A stretch of 64,000 nucleotides of DNA, taken from positions 1,116,001-1,180,000 of the forward strand of contig NZ_NIXN01000001.1 of the NCBI RefSeq assembly GCF_002807055.1. The letters are read 5' to 3'. Origin of the DNA: Confluentibacter citreus (lineage in GTDB: Bacteria > Bacteroidota > Bacteroidia > Flavobacteriales > Flavobacteriaceae). The first letter of the stretch is position 1, and every line of letters starts with the position of its first letter. Below the pieces are notes generated by a model. It made no database searches. It saw nothing but the letters and a program-made list of their open reading frames with translations, and was not told the DNA's origin. Of the stretch, positions 46,174-55,141 are shown piece by piece. Position numbers and translations under genes: made by a program.

Positions 46174-46292
46174 GTTATCAAGAAAGGCGGAGGGATTAGA
46201 CCCTGTGAAGCCTTAGCAACCCTTTACCTGTAAAGAAGGTGCTAAATTCTACCCACTTCTGAATCATTTTTCGGAATTAATGGATAGATAAC
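46174..46292 (+). promoter_or_regulatory. SAM-I (S-box) riboswitch
   Basis: Closing stem GTTATC (46174-46179) with GATAAC (46287-46292). The conserved core is present: ATCAAGAAAGGCGGAGGGA, GAAGCCTTAGCAACCC, AAGGTGCTAAATTCTACCC and GGATAGATAAC. It stands 118 bases before metY, the first gene of a methionine operon. A weak A/U hairpin GAAATT/AATTTC (46298-46318) followed by a T-rich stretch may be the expression platform. Confidence 0.95.
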
Positions 46293-46409
46293 CAAACGAA
46301 ATTGCTCACTGTAATTTCCTATTTCTTTTTAACATTTTTCTATTAAGTACATCAAATTTGATGCATTTGACTTTTGGTTCGTTTAATTATTAACTAAAAA
46401 ATTAGAAAA

Positions 46410-47687
46410 ATGAGTACATTAAAATTAGCAACTAACGCATTACATGCTGGGCATGATGTAAAGGCAAACGCAGGAACTAGAGCGGTTCCAATCTATCAAA
46501 CAACATCGTATGTTTTTAATAATTCCGATCATGCGGCGAATCTGTTTTCGTTAAAGGAATTAGGATTTATTTACACCAGACTTAACAACCCAACAAACCA
46601 AATTCTGCAAGAGCGTTTAGCGGCTGTGGAAGGTGGTATTGGAGCTGTGGTTTTTGCTTCGGGAACGGCAGCGATTTCAACAGGTTTGTTAACCTTGTTA
46701 AAAGCGGGCGACCATATTGTAGCGTCAAGCAGTTTATATGGTGGTACGTATAATTTATTAAAAGTAACCTTACCACGATTGGGCATTACTACCACGTTTG
46801 TTGATGCTGACAATCCAGATAATTTTAAACATGCAGTTCAGGATAATACCAGAGCTTTTTTTGTGGAATCATTAGGAAATCCGAAATTAGATGTATTGGA
46901 TTTAGAAGCGATTGCTGTACATTCAAAAGCAGCAGGCGTACCGTTTATTGTAGATAATACAGTAGCATCTCCAGTTTTATTGAATCCTATAAAACATGGA
47001 GCAAACATTGTAATTCATTCATTAACCAAGTACATTGGCGGCCAGGGAACATCTTTAGGCGGTGCTATCATTGATGCTGGGACTTTTGATTGGTCTAACG
47101 GAAAATTCCCGGAATTCACGCAACCTTCAGCTGGGTATCATGGTTTGGTATATCATGAAGCCTTGGGTGCTGCGGCATATACGTTCAAATTGATTTTGGA
47201 AGGCTTACGGGATTTTGGTGGTGCTTTAAGTCCGTTTAATGCCTTTCAAATCATTCAAGGCTTGGAAACATTACCAGTTAGAATAAAACAACACAGCGAA
47301 AATGCTTTGGAGCTAGCCAAATGGTTAGAACAGCAAGATGAAGTCGCTTGGGTAAATTATCCGGGATTGGCTTCGAGTAAATATAAAGCGTTGTCAGATA
47401 AATATTTACCAAAAGGACAAAGTGGAATTGTTACCTTTGGGGCAAAAGGGGGCTATGAGGCTGCTAAAGCCATTGTAGATAATTCGAAATTATTTTCATT
47501 ATTGGCTAATATCGGTGATACAAAATCATTAATCATCCATCCAGCAAGTACAACGCATCAACAATTAACCGAAGCTGAGCAAGCATCGGCTGGAGCTCCA
47601 GGAGATTTAATCCGTTTGTCTGTTGGTCTTGAAGATATAGACGATTTAAAAGCGGATTTAACAGAAGCTTTTAAAACCATTAAATAA
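46410..47687 (+). CDS. metY: O-acetylhomoserine aminocarboxypropyltransferase (sulfhydrylase)
   Basis: PLP enzyme of the Cys/Met metabolism family making homocysteine from O-acetylhomoserine and sulfide. At 425 residues it has the longer MetY form, with THALHAG-like N-terminus (TNALHAGHD), YTRLNNPT, and the PLP lysine in VIHSLTKYIGGQGTSLGG. Controlled by the SAM-I riboswitch. The fused metX-thrA gene begins 8 bases after its stop, so substrate supply and use are in one operon. Confidence 0.95.
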   Translation: MSTLKLATNALHAGHDVKANAGTRAVPIYQTTSYVFNNSDHAANLFSLKELGFIYTRLNNPTNQILQERLAAVEGGIGAVVFASGTAAISTGLLTLLKAGDHIVASSSLYGGTYNLLKVTLPRLGITTTFVDADNPDNFKHAVQDNTRAFFVESLGNPKLDVLDLEAIAVHSKAAGVPFIVDNTVASPVLLNPIKHGANIVIHSLTKYIGGQGTSLGGAIIDAGTFDWSNGKFPEFTQPSAGYHGLVYHEALGAAAYTFKLILEGLRDFGGALSPFNAFQIIQGLETLPVRIKQHSENALELAKWLEQQDEVAWVNYPGLASSKYKALSDKYLPKGQSGIVTFGAKGGYEAAKAIVDNSKLFSLLANIGDTKSLIIHPASTTHQQLTEAEQASAGAPGDLIRLSVGLEDIDDLKADLTEAFKTIK

Positions 47688-47695
47688 TTTTTCAG

Positions 47696-50600
47696 TTGAA
47701 AGAATCATTGCAACATATCATCATCACAGATTATATTACAGAAAACAACGTGCCTATTTCTGAAATCAAATTAAGCTATCAGCTATTTGGTAAAGATTTA
47801 GGTACGGCACCTGTGGTATTGGTCAATCATGCCTTAACAGGAAATAGTAACGTTGCTGGAGAAAATGGGTGGTGGACCGATTTGGTGGGCGATGATAAAG
47901 TCATCGATACCAAACTCTACACCGTTCTGGCATTTAATATTCCAGGCAATGGGTTTGATGGTTTTGTGATTGAAAACTATAAGGATTTTGTAGCTAGGGA
48001 TATCGCCAAATTATTTTTAATTGGTTTAAAAGAACTCAAAGTAGATAAACTTTTTGCATTAATTGGCGGCTCATTAGGTGGTGGTATTGCTTGGGAAATG
48101 GCTGTTTTAAATCCAGATATTACCGAGAATTTAATACCTGTGGCAACCGACTGGAAATCGACCGATTGGTTAATTGCCAATTGCCAGATTCAAGAGCAGT
48201 TTTTATTGAATTCCAGAAATCCTGTGCACGATGCCAGAATGCACGCCATGTTATGTTACAGAACACCAGAATCTTTTAACGCACGTTTCCACCGTTCTAA
48301 AAATGAGGAGTTGGAAATTTTTAATGTAGAAAGTTGGTTGTTGCACCACGGGAAAAAATTGCAGGAACGTTTTCAGTTGTCTGCATATAAATTAATGAAC
48401 CAGCTTTTAAAAACCATTGATGTTACTAAAAACAGACCAAACGATTTTAATGTTTTGGAAAGCATTCATGGGAATATTTACATTATAGGCGTGGATTCCG
48501 ATTTGTTTTTTACGGCTGAAGAAAACAGGCAAACCCACAAACAATTGGCGTTGACAAACCCCAATGTCACTTATAATGAGATTAATTCAGTGCACGGACA
48601 TGATGCATTTTTAATGGAATACGAGCAATTAGAAAAAATAATAGAAGGCATATTTGTGCCAAATTCTAAAAAGAGACGCATGAAAGTATTAAAGTTTGGA
48701 GGCAAATCGTTGGCAAATGGCGAAGGGTTAAATACCGTTATTTCAATCATTGAAAATAAAGTGAAAGAAGGCGAAAAAATAACGGTGGTAGTTTCTGCCA
48801 GAAGTTCTGCTACAGATGATTTAGAAAACTTATTAAATAAGGCATCTAAAGGCCATCCGTATAAAGAAGTGTTGCAGGTTTTTAAAGATTATCAAACGGA
48901 ACCTTTAAAGGATATTGATTTTTCTAAAGAATTCTCCATTTTAGATAAATTGTTTGAAGGCGTCAGCTTATTAGGTGACTACAGTAATAAAACCAAAGAT
49001 GAAATTTTAGCGCAAGGCGAATTGCTTTCCGTGAAACTTATTTCCGCTTTGCTTAATAAAAAAGGTATCAAAGCGTCGGCAGTTGATTCAAGAGAACTCA
49101 TTAAAACCGATGGATCTTTTGGGAATGCGCAACCAATTGTGCAATTATCGAAAGAGAACGTTAAGACCTTTTATAAAAACAGCGGTAAAGATGTTGTGAA
49201 TATTGTGACAGGATTCATTGCTTCAAACGCTAAAAACGAAACCACAACCTTGGGTAGAAACGGCAGTAATTATACGGCTGCTTTGTTGGCTAATTATTTA
49301 GATGCAGAAGAATTGCAAAATTACACGCATGTCAATGGTATTTATACGGCTAACCCAGATTTAGTTGAAGATGCTAAAAAAATCAGGGAATTATCATTTA
49401 GTGAAGCCAATGAATTAGCCAACTTTGGAACTACTGTTTTACACGCCAAAACCATCATTCCGTTGGTTGAAAAAAACATCAACCTTCGTATTTTAAATAC
49501 CTTTAATCCAGATGATGAAGGGACGTTGATTACAGCGAAACCAAATTCTAAAGAAGTCACCTCATTATCGGTTTTAGATAATGTATCTTTATTGAATTTA
49601 GAAGGACGCGGCTTATTAGGAAAAAGTGGTGTAGATGCCCGGATTTTTGGAGCATTGGCAAATCATAATATTAGTGTCAGTATCATTTCACAAGGATCAT
49701 CAGAAAGAGGAATTGGTTTGGTTATTAATTCTGACCAAGCAACCCAAGCGGTTATCGCTTTAGAGCGTGAGTTTGAAAACGATTTTTATTCCCAAGATGT
49801 CAATAAAATTGGTGTGGTTGATGATGTGTCGGTGCTTTCTATTATTGGTATTGAATTAAGTTCATTCCATAAACCGTTCAATGCGCTTATAAAAAACCAA
49901 ATAACACCGTTGTTATTCAATAATACGGTGACTGGTAAAAATGTGAGTTTGGTTGTTAAAAAGGACCAACTTCATAAAGCTATGAACGTCATTCATGGTG
50001 AGATTTTCGGAATTTCAAAGAAAATAAATATCGCCATTTTTGGACATGGTGGCGTTGGTGGGGCTCTAATAAATCAGATTTTAAAATCTAAGGATGATAT
50101 TGAAAAACGAAAAGTCATCAACTTGAATGTATTTGCTATTGCGAATTCCAAGAAACTGCTTTTAAATAAAAGAGGGGTGGATTTGAATTGGAAAGATGTG
50201 ATTAAATCCGCATCGTTAGAAAATTCCATTCAAGATATCATTGCGTTTGCAAACACGCATCATTTGGAAAATTTAATCGCCGTAGATAATACAGCAAGTC
50301 CTCATTTTTATAAAAATTACATCCCGTTGATTGAAGCTGGTTTCGACTTGGTGTCATCAAACAAAATTGCCAATACCATTTCACATCAGTTTTACACAGA
50401 TTTACGTGTAAAATTAAAAGAAAACAATAAGCAGTATTTATACGAAACCACCGTTGGCGCTGGTTTACCATTGATAGATACCATTAAATTATTACACGAA
50501 TCCGGTGAAAATATTACCAGAATACGAGGTGTGTTCTCAGGGACTTTAAGTTATTTATTCAATAATTTCTCGGTGCAGGACAAACCGTTTAGTGTGATTG

Positions 50601-51097
50601 TTCAAGAAACGATTGATAAAGGATTTACCGAACCAGATCCAAGGGAAGATTTCTCTGGAAATGATGTCGCTAGAAAATTATTGATTTTAGCAAGGGAGTT
50701 GGATTTGCAAAACGAGTTTGAAGATGTATCAGTTCAAAATTTAATTCCAGAAGCATACAGAGATATTTCGGTACCCGAATTTTTAAAGCAGTTGCATGTG
50801 TTGGATGATGAATTTCAGAAGATAAAAGAAAATCAAAAACCAGGTTATGTATTGCGATATGTAGGTGATTTGTCGGGCGATTTATCAAAAGATAAAGGCA
50901 ATTTAGAAGTCAAATTAGTGTCCATTCCAGGAGATAGCACGCTTGGACAAATTAAAGGAAGTGATGCCATTTTTGAAATATTTACAGAATCGTATGGCGA
51001 ACAACCCATCGTTATCCAAGGCGCAGGTGCAGGGGCTCAAGTGACTGCCAGAGGCGTTTTCGGAGATATTTTAAGATTATCAAAACATATAAACTAG
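47696..51097 (+). CDS. fusion: homoserine O-acetyltransferase + aspartokinase + homoserine dehydrogenase
   Basis: One uninterrupted 1133-codon frame with three activities. Residues 1-325 are a MetX-type alpha/beta hydrolase with catalytic Ser126 (IGGSLGGGIAW), Asp269 (GVDSDLFF) and His302 (SVHGHDAFLM). Residue 329 is Met and begins an aspartokinase (MKVLKFGGKSLANGEG) with ACT domains. From about residue 775 a homoserine dehydrogenase follows (IAIFGHGGVGGALINQIL, IRGVFSGTLSYLFN, EPDPREDFSGNDVARK). The start is TTG at 47696, 8 bases after metY, because no ATG occurs before residue 135 and MetX homology starts near here. An internal start at Met329 could also give a separate AK-HSDH protein. It covers the first and third steps from aspartate to homoserine and its acetylation. 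Confidence 0.93.
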   Translation: MKESLQHIIITDYITENNVPISEIKLSYQLFGKDLGTAPVVLVNHALTGNSNVAGENGWWTDLVGDDKVIDTKLYTVLAFNIPGNGFDGFVIENYKDFVARDIAKLFLIGLKELKVDKLFALIGGSLGGGIAWEMAVLNPDITENLIPVATDWKSTDWLIANCQIQEQFLLNSRNPVHDARMHAMLCYRTPESFNARFHRSKNEELEIFNVESWLLHHGKKLQERFQLSAYKLMNQLLKTIDVTKNRPNDFNVLESIHGNIYIIGVDSDLFFTAEENRQTHKQLALTNPNVTYNEINSVHGHDAFLMEYEQLEKIIEGIFVPNSKKRRMKVLKFGGKSLANGEGLNTVISIIENKVKEGEKITVVVSARSSATDDLENLLNKASKGHPYKEVLQVFKDYQTEPLKDIDFSKEFSILDKLFEGVSLLGDYSNKTKDEILAQGELLSVKLISALLNKKGIKASAVDSRELIKTDGSFGNAQPIVQLSKENVKTFYKNSGKDVVNIVTGFIASNAKNETTTLGRNGSNYTAALLANYLDAEELQNYTHVNGIYTANPDLVEDAKKIRELSFSEANELANFGTTVLHAKTIIPLVEKNINLRILNTFNPDDEGTLITAKPNSKEVTSLSVLDNVSLLNLEGRGLLGKSGVDARIFGALANHNISVSIISQGSSERGIGLVINSDQATQAVIALEREFENDFYSQDVNKIGVVDDVSVLSIIGIELSSFHKPFNALIKNQITPLLFNNTVTGKNVSLVVKKDQLHKAMNVIHGEIFGISKKINIAIFGHGGVGGALINQILKSKDDIEKRKVINLNVFAIANSKKLLLNKRGVDLNWKDVIKSASLENSIQDIIAFANTHHLENLIAVDNTASPHFYKNYIPLIEAGFDLVSSNKIANTISHQFYTDLRVKLKENNKQYLYETTVGAGLPLIDTIKLLHESGENITRIRGVFSGTLSYLFNNFSVQDKPFSVIVQETIDKGFTEPDPREDFSGNDVARKLLILARELDLQNEFEDVSVQNLIPEAYRDISVPEFLKQLHVLDDEFQKIKENQKPGYVLRYVGDLSGDLSKDKGNLEVKLVSIPGDSTLGQIKGSDAIFEIFTESYGEQPIVIQGAGAGAQVTARGVFGDILRLSKHIN

Positions 51098-51100
51098 TTT

Positions 51101-51125
51101 GTCATTCCTGCGAAGGCAGGAATCC
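51101..51125. repeat. GTCATTCCTGCGAAGGCAGGAATCC repeat
   Basis: Perfect 8-base hairpin ATTCCTGC/GCAGGAAT with loop GAAG, 4 bases after the AK-HSDH stop. Related sequences are at 13248-13270 and, more distantly, in 43139-43210. Confidence 0.85.
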
Positions 51126-51139
51126 ATAAAAATATAAAC

Positions 51140-51164
51140 TGTCAGGTTGAGCGCAGTCGAAACC
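51140..51164. repeat. TGTCAGGTTGAGCGCAGTCGAAACC repeat, copy 2
   Basis: Identical over 25 bases to 34320-34344. It lies 17 bases before the metZ start, the same distance as copy 1 from the argB start. Confidence 0.9.
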
Positions 51165-51180
51165 CAAAAAGAAAAGAAAC

Positions 51181-52356
51181 ATGAGTGAAGAAAGAAAGCA
51201 ATTTGAAACAGAAGCCATTCGCACGCAAATAGAACGTAGCGAATTTTTAGAACATACAAGCCCCATATACTTAACATCCAGTTTTGTGTTTGAAGATGCC
51301 GAAGATATGCGCGCCTCTTTTACAGAAGAAAAAGAACGTAATATTTACAGTCGTTTTTCAAATCCGAATACCACCGAGTTTGTAGATAAAATATGTAAGA
51401 TGGAAGAAGCCGAAAGTGGGTACGCTTTTGCAACGGGTATGGCTGCTGTGTTTTCAACGTTTGCGGCTTTATTGAAAAGTGGTGATCATATTGTATCGGC
51501 ACGTTCGGTATTTGGTTCTACGCATGCGTTGTTCATGAATTACTTTCCAAAATGGAACATTACAACCAGTTATTTCGATGTCAACAAACCTGAAACTATT
51601 GAAAGTTTCATTACGCCAAATACGAAGATTCTGTATGCTGAAACACCGACCAATCCCGCAGTCGATATCATCGATTTGGAATTGCTTGGAAACATTGCCA
51701 AAAAACATAATTTAATTTTAGTTATTGATAATTGTTTTGCCACGCCTTATTTGCAACAGCCTATAAAGTTTGGTGCACATTTGGTGATCCATTCTGCTAC
51801 AAAATTAATCGACGGACAAGGGCGTGTATTGGGTGGTATTACGGTTGGAAATGCCGATTTAATTCGGGAAATCTATCTATTTTCCAGAAATACAGGGCCC
51901 GCTTTATCGCCGTTTAACGCGTGGATATTGTCAAAAAGTTTAGAAACATTAGCGGTTAGAGTCGATAAACATTGTGACAATGCTTTAAAAGTCGCTGAGT
52001 TTTTAGAAAGTCATTCCAACGTGAATTGGGTAAAATACCCATTTTTAAAATCGCATCCGCAATACGAAGTTGCTAAAAAACAAATGAAATTAGGCGGAAA
52101 CATTGTGGCTTTTGAAGTGAAAGGCGGTATTGATGGTGGTCGTAAATTTTTGAATGCCATTAAAATGTGTTCTTTGGCGGCAAACTTGGGTGACACGAGA
52201 ACCATAGTCACACATCCATCTTCTACAACGCATAGTAAACTATCCGAAGCGGATAGATTGCAAGTGAGTATTACCGATGGTTTGGTTAGAATTTCTGTTG
52301 GTTTGGAACATATAGATGATATTATTGCAGATTTAAAACAAGCTTTAGAACATTGA
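51181..52356 (+). CDS. metZ: O-succinyl/acetylhomoserine sulfhydrylase, MetZ-like
   Basis: A 391-residue PLP trans-sulfuration family enzyme. Motifs: YSRFSNPNTTEFVDK, GMAAVFSTFAALLKSGDH, and the PLP lysine in VIHSATKLIDGQGRVLGG, the variant typical of MetZ. It is a second homocysteine-forming enzyme next to metY; which acyl donor each uses is not clear, since the only acyltransferase in the window looks like an acetyltransferase. It follows the fusion gene across 83 bases filled with two repeats, and phzF starts 1 base after its stop. Confidence 0.88.
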   Translation: MSEERKQFETEAIRTQIERSEFLEHTSPIYLTSSFVFEDAEDMRASFTEEKERNIYSRFSNPNTTEFVDKICKMEEAESGYAFATGMAAVFSTFAALLKSGDHIVSARSVFGSTHALFMNYFPKWNITTSYFDVNKPETIESFITPNTKILYAETPTNPAVDIIDLELLGNIAKKHNLILVIDNCFATPYLQQPIKFGAHLVIHSATKLIDGQGRVLGGITVGNADLIREIYLFSRNTGPALSPFNAWILSKSLETLAVRVDKHCDNALKVAEFLESHSNVNWVKYPFLKSHPQYEVAKKQMKLGGNIVAFEVKGGIDGGRKFLNAIKMCSLAANLGDTRTIVTHPSSTTHSKLSEADRLQVSITDGLVRISVGLEHIDDIIADLKQALEH

Positions 52357-52357
52357 T

Positions 52358-53155
52358 ATGAGATTATTTACCGTTGATGCTTTTACAAACGTCCCTTTTA
52401 AAGGAAATCCTGCGGCCGTTTGTGTTTTAGATAAACCACTTACTGAAGCCGCTTATATTGATATCGCACAGGAGATGAATCTTTCTGAAACGGCTTTTTT
52501 GTATGAAGAAGATGGGCGTTACCGACTTAGGTGGTTCACGCCAACCCTAGAAATAGATCTTTGTGGACATGCGACATTGGCAACGGCTAAAATTCTTTTT
52601 GAGAAATTTAATGTCACTAAAGACATTCTGGAATTCAACACCCGAAGTGGACTTTTAACCGTGAAAAAGAAGGGCAATCAATTGGAAATGGATTTTCCAA
52701 TTGGTAAAACACAACCAGAAAATCCGAACGATGCCATATTAGAAGCATTTTTAGGCGAAAAGCCCATAAACGTTCATAGTGATAAGGATTGGTGTTTGGT
52801 GGAAGTCAGCCACAGTGATTTGATTAGGCATTTAAAACCTCAATTTGAATTGTTAAAGAAGCATTCTAAAAAGAAATTCATCATCACAGCGAAATCTTCT
52901 GATAAAGACTATGATTTTGTTTCTAGAATGTTCGCACCCGATTTTGGCATTGACGAAGATCCAGTAACCGGTTCAGCGCATTGTTATTTGGCTAATTATT
53001 GGAGTGAAAAACTGTCTAAAAATTCACTTATTGGTTATCAAGCTTCAAAACGTGGCGGCGTGGTAGTCTGCGAAGTCTTAAATAATGGCAGGGTACTTTT
53101 AAGTGGTGATTGTGTTATTATGGCTGAACTTTTGGTGGAGTGGGATTGGAATTAG
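52358..53155 (+). CDS. PhzF-family isomerase/epimerase-like protein
   Basis: A 265-residue PhzF-fold protein recognised from the N-terminal FTVDAFTNVPFKGNPAAVCVL, the active-site Glu region NLSETAFL and the late DPVTGSAHCYLANYW. The family includes phenazine isomerase and diaminopimelate epimerase-like folds, but most members have unknown substrates. It is joined to metZ with 1 base between stop and start, so it is probably co-expressed, but no phenazine genes are present. Confidence 0.9.
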   Translation: MRLFTVDAFTNVPFKGNPAAVCVLDKPLTEAAYIDIAQEMNLSETAFLYEEDGRYRLRWFTPTLEIDLCGHATLATAKILFEKFNVTKDILEFNTRSGLLTVKKKGNQLEMDFPIGKTQPENPNDAILEAFLGEKPINVHSDKDWCLVEVSHSDLIRHLKPQFELLKKHSKKKFIITAKSSDKDYDFVSRMFAPDFGIDEDPVTGSAHCYLANYWSEKLSKNSLIGYQASKRGGVVVCEVLNNGRVLLSGDCVIMAELLVEWDWN

Positions 53156-53204
53156 GTTTGATATATATTTGAAAGCTTTATTTATTATTGCAAAGTAAAA
53201 AACG

Positions 53205-53212
53205 TATATTTG
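53205..53212 (+). promoter_or_regulatory. -7 promoter element before the toxin-antitoxin pair
   Basis: TATATTTG is a perfect TAnnTTTG match, 18 bases before the antitoxin ATG. The upstream TTG (53188-53190) is at only 14 bases, so the -33 element is poor. It supports the start at 53231 instead of the in-frame TTG at 53210. Confidence 0.5.
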
Positions 53213-53230
53213 GTTTATATTCATTGTATT

Positions 53231-53473
53231 ATGGGAGCATTAGAATTAAGAGAAAAATGGAAAAAGTCAATAACTAAGGTTGATGAACGCTTCCTGCGTA
53301 TGGTAGATGCCTTATATGAAAGTTACACCCAAGATAAGTTGAATGACTACGATAATTTACCAGAAACCGCCAAAAAGTTAATTAATCAAGGTTTAGAAGA
53401 TATTAACGAAGGACGTGTTCATTCTCATGAAGACGTGATGTCTGAATTCAGAAAGAAATACAATCTTGGTTAA
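53231..53473 (+). CDS. antitoxin of a type II toxin-antitoxin pair
   Basis: An 80-residue acidic/basic mixed helical protein starting MGALELREKWKKS, followed within 6 bases by a RelE/ParE-like toxin gene. Size, position and order fit an antitoxin of the addiction-module component type. No ribbon-helix-helix motif is obvious from reading alone. ATG at 53231 is chosen because the longer frame would begin inside the promoter. Confidence 0.75.
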   Translation: MGALELREKWKKSITKVDERFLRMVDALYESYTQDKLNDYDNLPETAKKLINQGLEDINEGRVHSHEDVMSEFRKKYNLG

Positions 53474-53479
53474 AACTTC

Positions 53480-53785
53480 ATGGATGTTTTTTGGACTGAA
53501 ACTGCTAAACTGAGTTTTTCTGAGGAATTAGATTTTATTCATAGAAAATGGGGTAACAAAGAAGTAGAAAAATTCATTTTACTTTCCGAAGAATTTATTG
53601 AAATATTAAAGTCGGGACATCTTGAGGGCAAACCAACCGATAAAAAAGATGTGAAACTTTATGTAATATCCAAACAAACGACGCTCGTTTACAAACTAAA
53701 TAACTCACAAAAACGTATTGAATTGATTCTTTTTTGGAACAATCTTAAAAACCCAAAAGAGTTTGAAAAGTTGGTTAATAGGTAG
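53480..53785 (+). CDS. RelE/ParE-family toxin
   Basis: A 101-residue protein of the ParE/RelE fold: starts MDVFWTETAKLSFSEEL, has the helix pair IHRKWGNKEVEKFILLSEEF and the final strands YVISKQTTLVYKL and RIELILFWNNLKNP. RelE members cut mRNA in ribosomes and ParE members poison gyrase; conserved catalytic residues do not let me choose. Forms an operon with the preceding antitoxin. Confidence 0.85.
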   Translation: MDVFWTETAKLSFSEELDFIHRKWGNKEVEKFILLSEEFIEILKSGHLEGKPTDKKDVKLYVISKQTTLVYKLNNSQKRIELILFWNNLKNPKEFEKLVNR

Positions 53786-53805
53786 GGTTGTATAATTTAA
53801 GGGGT

Positions 53806-54561
53806 TTATAATTCATTGTTTAGTTCCAATTTCATTTTATAAGTTTTCAGTCCAATTATATCAGTTGTTTTAATTGCGTTTCTTAAACTTTTGTCAATTT
53901 CTCCTGCGATAATAAAACCTCTGATTTTTCTTTCTGGAAATTTATCTATGAGTAAACCAATATACATTGAAATTTGTCCAAAAACTTTATAGTCAGCAAT
54001 TCCAGATTTTAATTCAATTACTAGTAAATCTCCATTTTGTTTCTCTAGGAGTATGTCTATTCTTTTTCCTCCAATTAGATATTCAACACCTTCATTATTT
54101 TCTCCGATAATTTTATATTCAGGGAATAGCTCATTTATTTGTAAAACCATTGAATTTTTTAAATCTCTTTCATAACTGAAGTTAGTCCATGTTTCTAAGT
54201 TGTCTATTTCCTCTTCAAGGGATTGCTTGATATCAAAAGATTTAGTTGAATTCTCACCAGGTTCAAAATTCGAACTTCTGTAAGACATATATAATTTCAC
54301 TGCTTGTTTTAGAGTCGCAGAACCAGTTCTTACATTTCCGTTTATTGGAATTTTATGACTAGCTGGTAAATCATTCCTTTGGTCTTCTGTAGAATAAGTT
54401 AATCTTTCTAAAAGTGAATACCCATTGTCTTTAGCATAATGTTCGTCTAAATCACCTTCGTAATTTTCGACGGTTCTACAATTAGAAATTCGACTTTGGA
54501 TAGTTCTAAAATCACTTCCATTTTCTTCATCCAACCAAATTTTAAATCTTTCTAAATTCAT
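53806..54561 (-). CDS. PD-(D/E)XK nuclease with RecB/NucS-like motif
   Basis: A 251-residue orphan protein. The C-terminal part has the nuclease core: Asp169 (KRIDILLE), Glu183-x-Lys185 (LLVIELKSG) and a QxxxY motif (Gln196-Tyr200), an arrangement of RecB/NucS-type endonucleases. The N-terminal 130 residues are helical (ERFKIWLDEENG) and could bind DNA or a partner. It is convergent with the toxin gene, on the opposite strand from everything around it, and lies between a TA module and the cys region, which suggests a defence or repair function acquired by transfer. No methylase or helicase partner is nearby. Confidence 0.75.
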   Translation of the reverse strand: MNLERFKIWLDEENGSDFRTIQSRISNCRTVENYEGDLDEHYAKDNGYSLLERLTYSTEDQRNDLPASHKIPINGNVRTGSATLKQAVKLYMSYRSSNFEPGENSTKSFDIKQSLEEEIDNLETWTNFSYERDLKNSMVLQINELFPEYKIIGENNEGVEYLIGGKRIDILLEKQNGDLLVIELKSGIADYKVFGQISMYIGLLIDKFPERKIRGFIIAGEIDKSLRNAIKTTDIIGLKTYKMKLELNNEL

Positions 54562-54678
54562 TTTTCATATTGATTAATTTATTATGACCCACTCATAAAA
54601 TTTTAACTAAAATACTCATTATCCATTTATCTTTTCAGCATACGAATAACATTTTGTTAAAATACTTATATTCGCAGC

Positions 54679-55089
54679 ATGCTATCTAAAAAAACAAAAT
54701 ACGGTTTAAAGGCACTCACTTACATCGCCAGAAAAGGTAATAACGAGCCTGTTCAAATTGGTGAGATTGCCAAAAACGAACATATTTCCCAAAAATTTTT
54801 AGAGAGTATTTTGCTTACGTTAAGAAAATCTGGGTTTTTGGGCTCAAAAAAAGGGAAACACGGTGGTTATTATTTGATTAAAAAACCGTCTGAGATTTTA
54901 ATGACCGATGTGATGCGTGTTTTAGAAGGGCCCATTGCGTTGGTATCTTGCGTGAGTTTAAATTTTTATGAAAAATGCGATGATTGCCCAGACGAAGCCA
55001 GTTGCAGTGTCCATAAATTAATGATTCAAGTGCGTGATAGTACGCTAAATGTGTTTAAAAATAATACACTAGAGGATATATCTAAATAG
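54679..55089 (+). CDS. Rrf2-family transcriptional regulator (CymR/IscR-like)
   Basis: A 136-residue winged-helix regulator: MLSKKTKYGLKALTYIAR, IAKNEHISQKFLESILLTL and GGYYLIKKP are family hallmarks. Four cysteines (91, 100, 103, 109; KCDDCPDEASC) may bind an Fe-S cluster or sense redox state; IscR and NsrR use three. It sits directly before the sulfate assimilation operon, which has its own promoter at 55112, so it is the obvious candidate regulator of those genes. Confidence 0.93.
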   Translation: MLSKKTKYGLKALTYIARKGNNEPVQIGEIAKNEHISQKFLESILLTLRKSGFLGSKKGKHGGYYLIKKPSEILMTDVMRVLEGPIALVSCVSLNFYEKCDDCPDEASCSVHKLMIQVRDSTLNVFKNNTLEDISK

Positions 55090-55111
55090 CCTAAAAAAAG
55101 TATAAATTTAT

Positions 55112-55141
55112 TTTGTGGTATAGCAAAAAGTGTTATTTTTG
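55112..55141 (+). promoter_or_regulatory. promoter of the cys operon
   Basis: TTTG at 55112-55115 and TATTTTTG at 55134-55141, separated by 18 bases, a full match to the Bacteroidetes consensus. Transcription should start near 55148, giving a 35-base leader. CTATTAAATCGATAG (55148-55162) is a partial dyad at the presumed start site and could be the Rrf2 operator. Confidence 0.8.

Noticed and set aside
46571-46813. Antisense ORFs within metY and similar long antisense frames inside ilvD, GH2 and sulfite reductase genes
   Set aside because: They mirror the codon structure of strongly recognised genes on the other strand and have no recognisable protein features.
52358-53155. Phenazine biosynthesis
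   Set aside because: Only a lone PhzF-fold protein is present, and the family is widespread outside phenazine producers.
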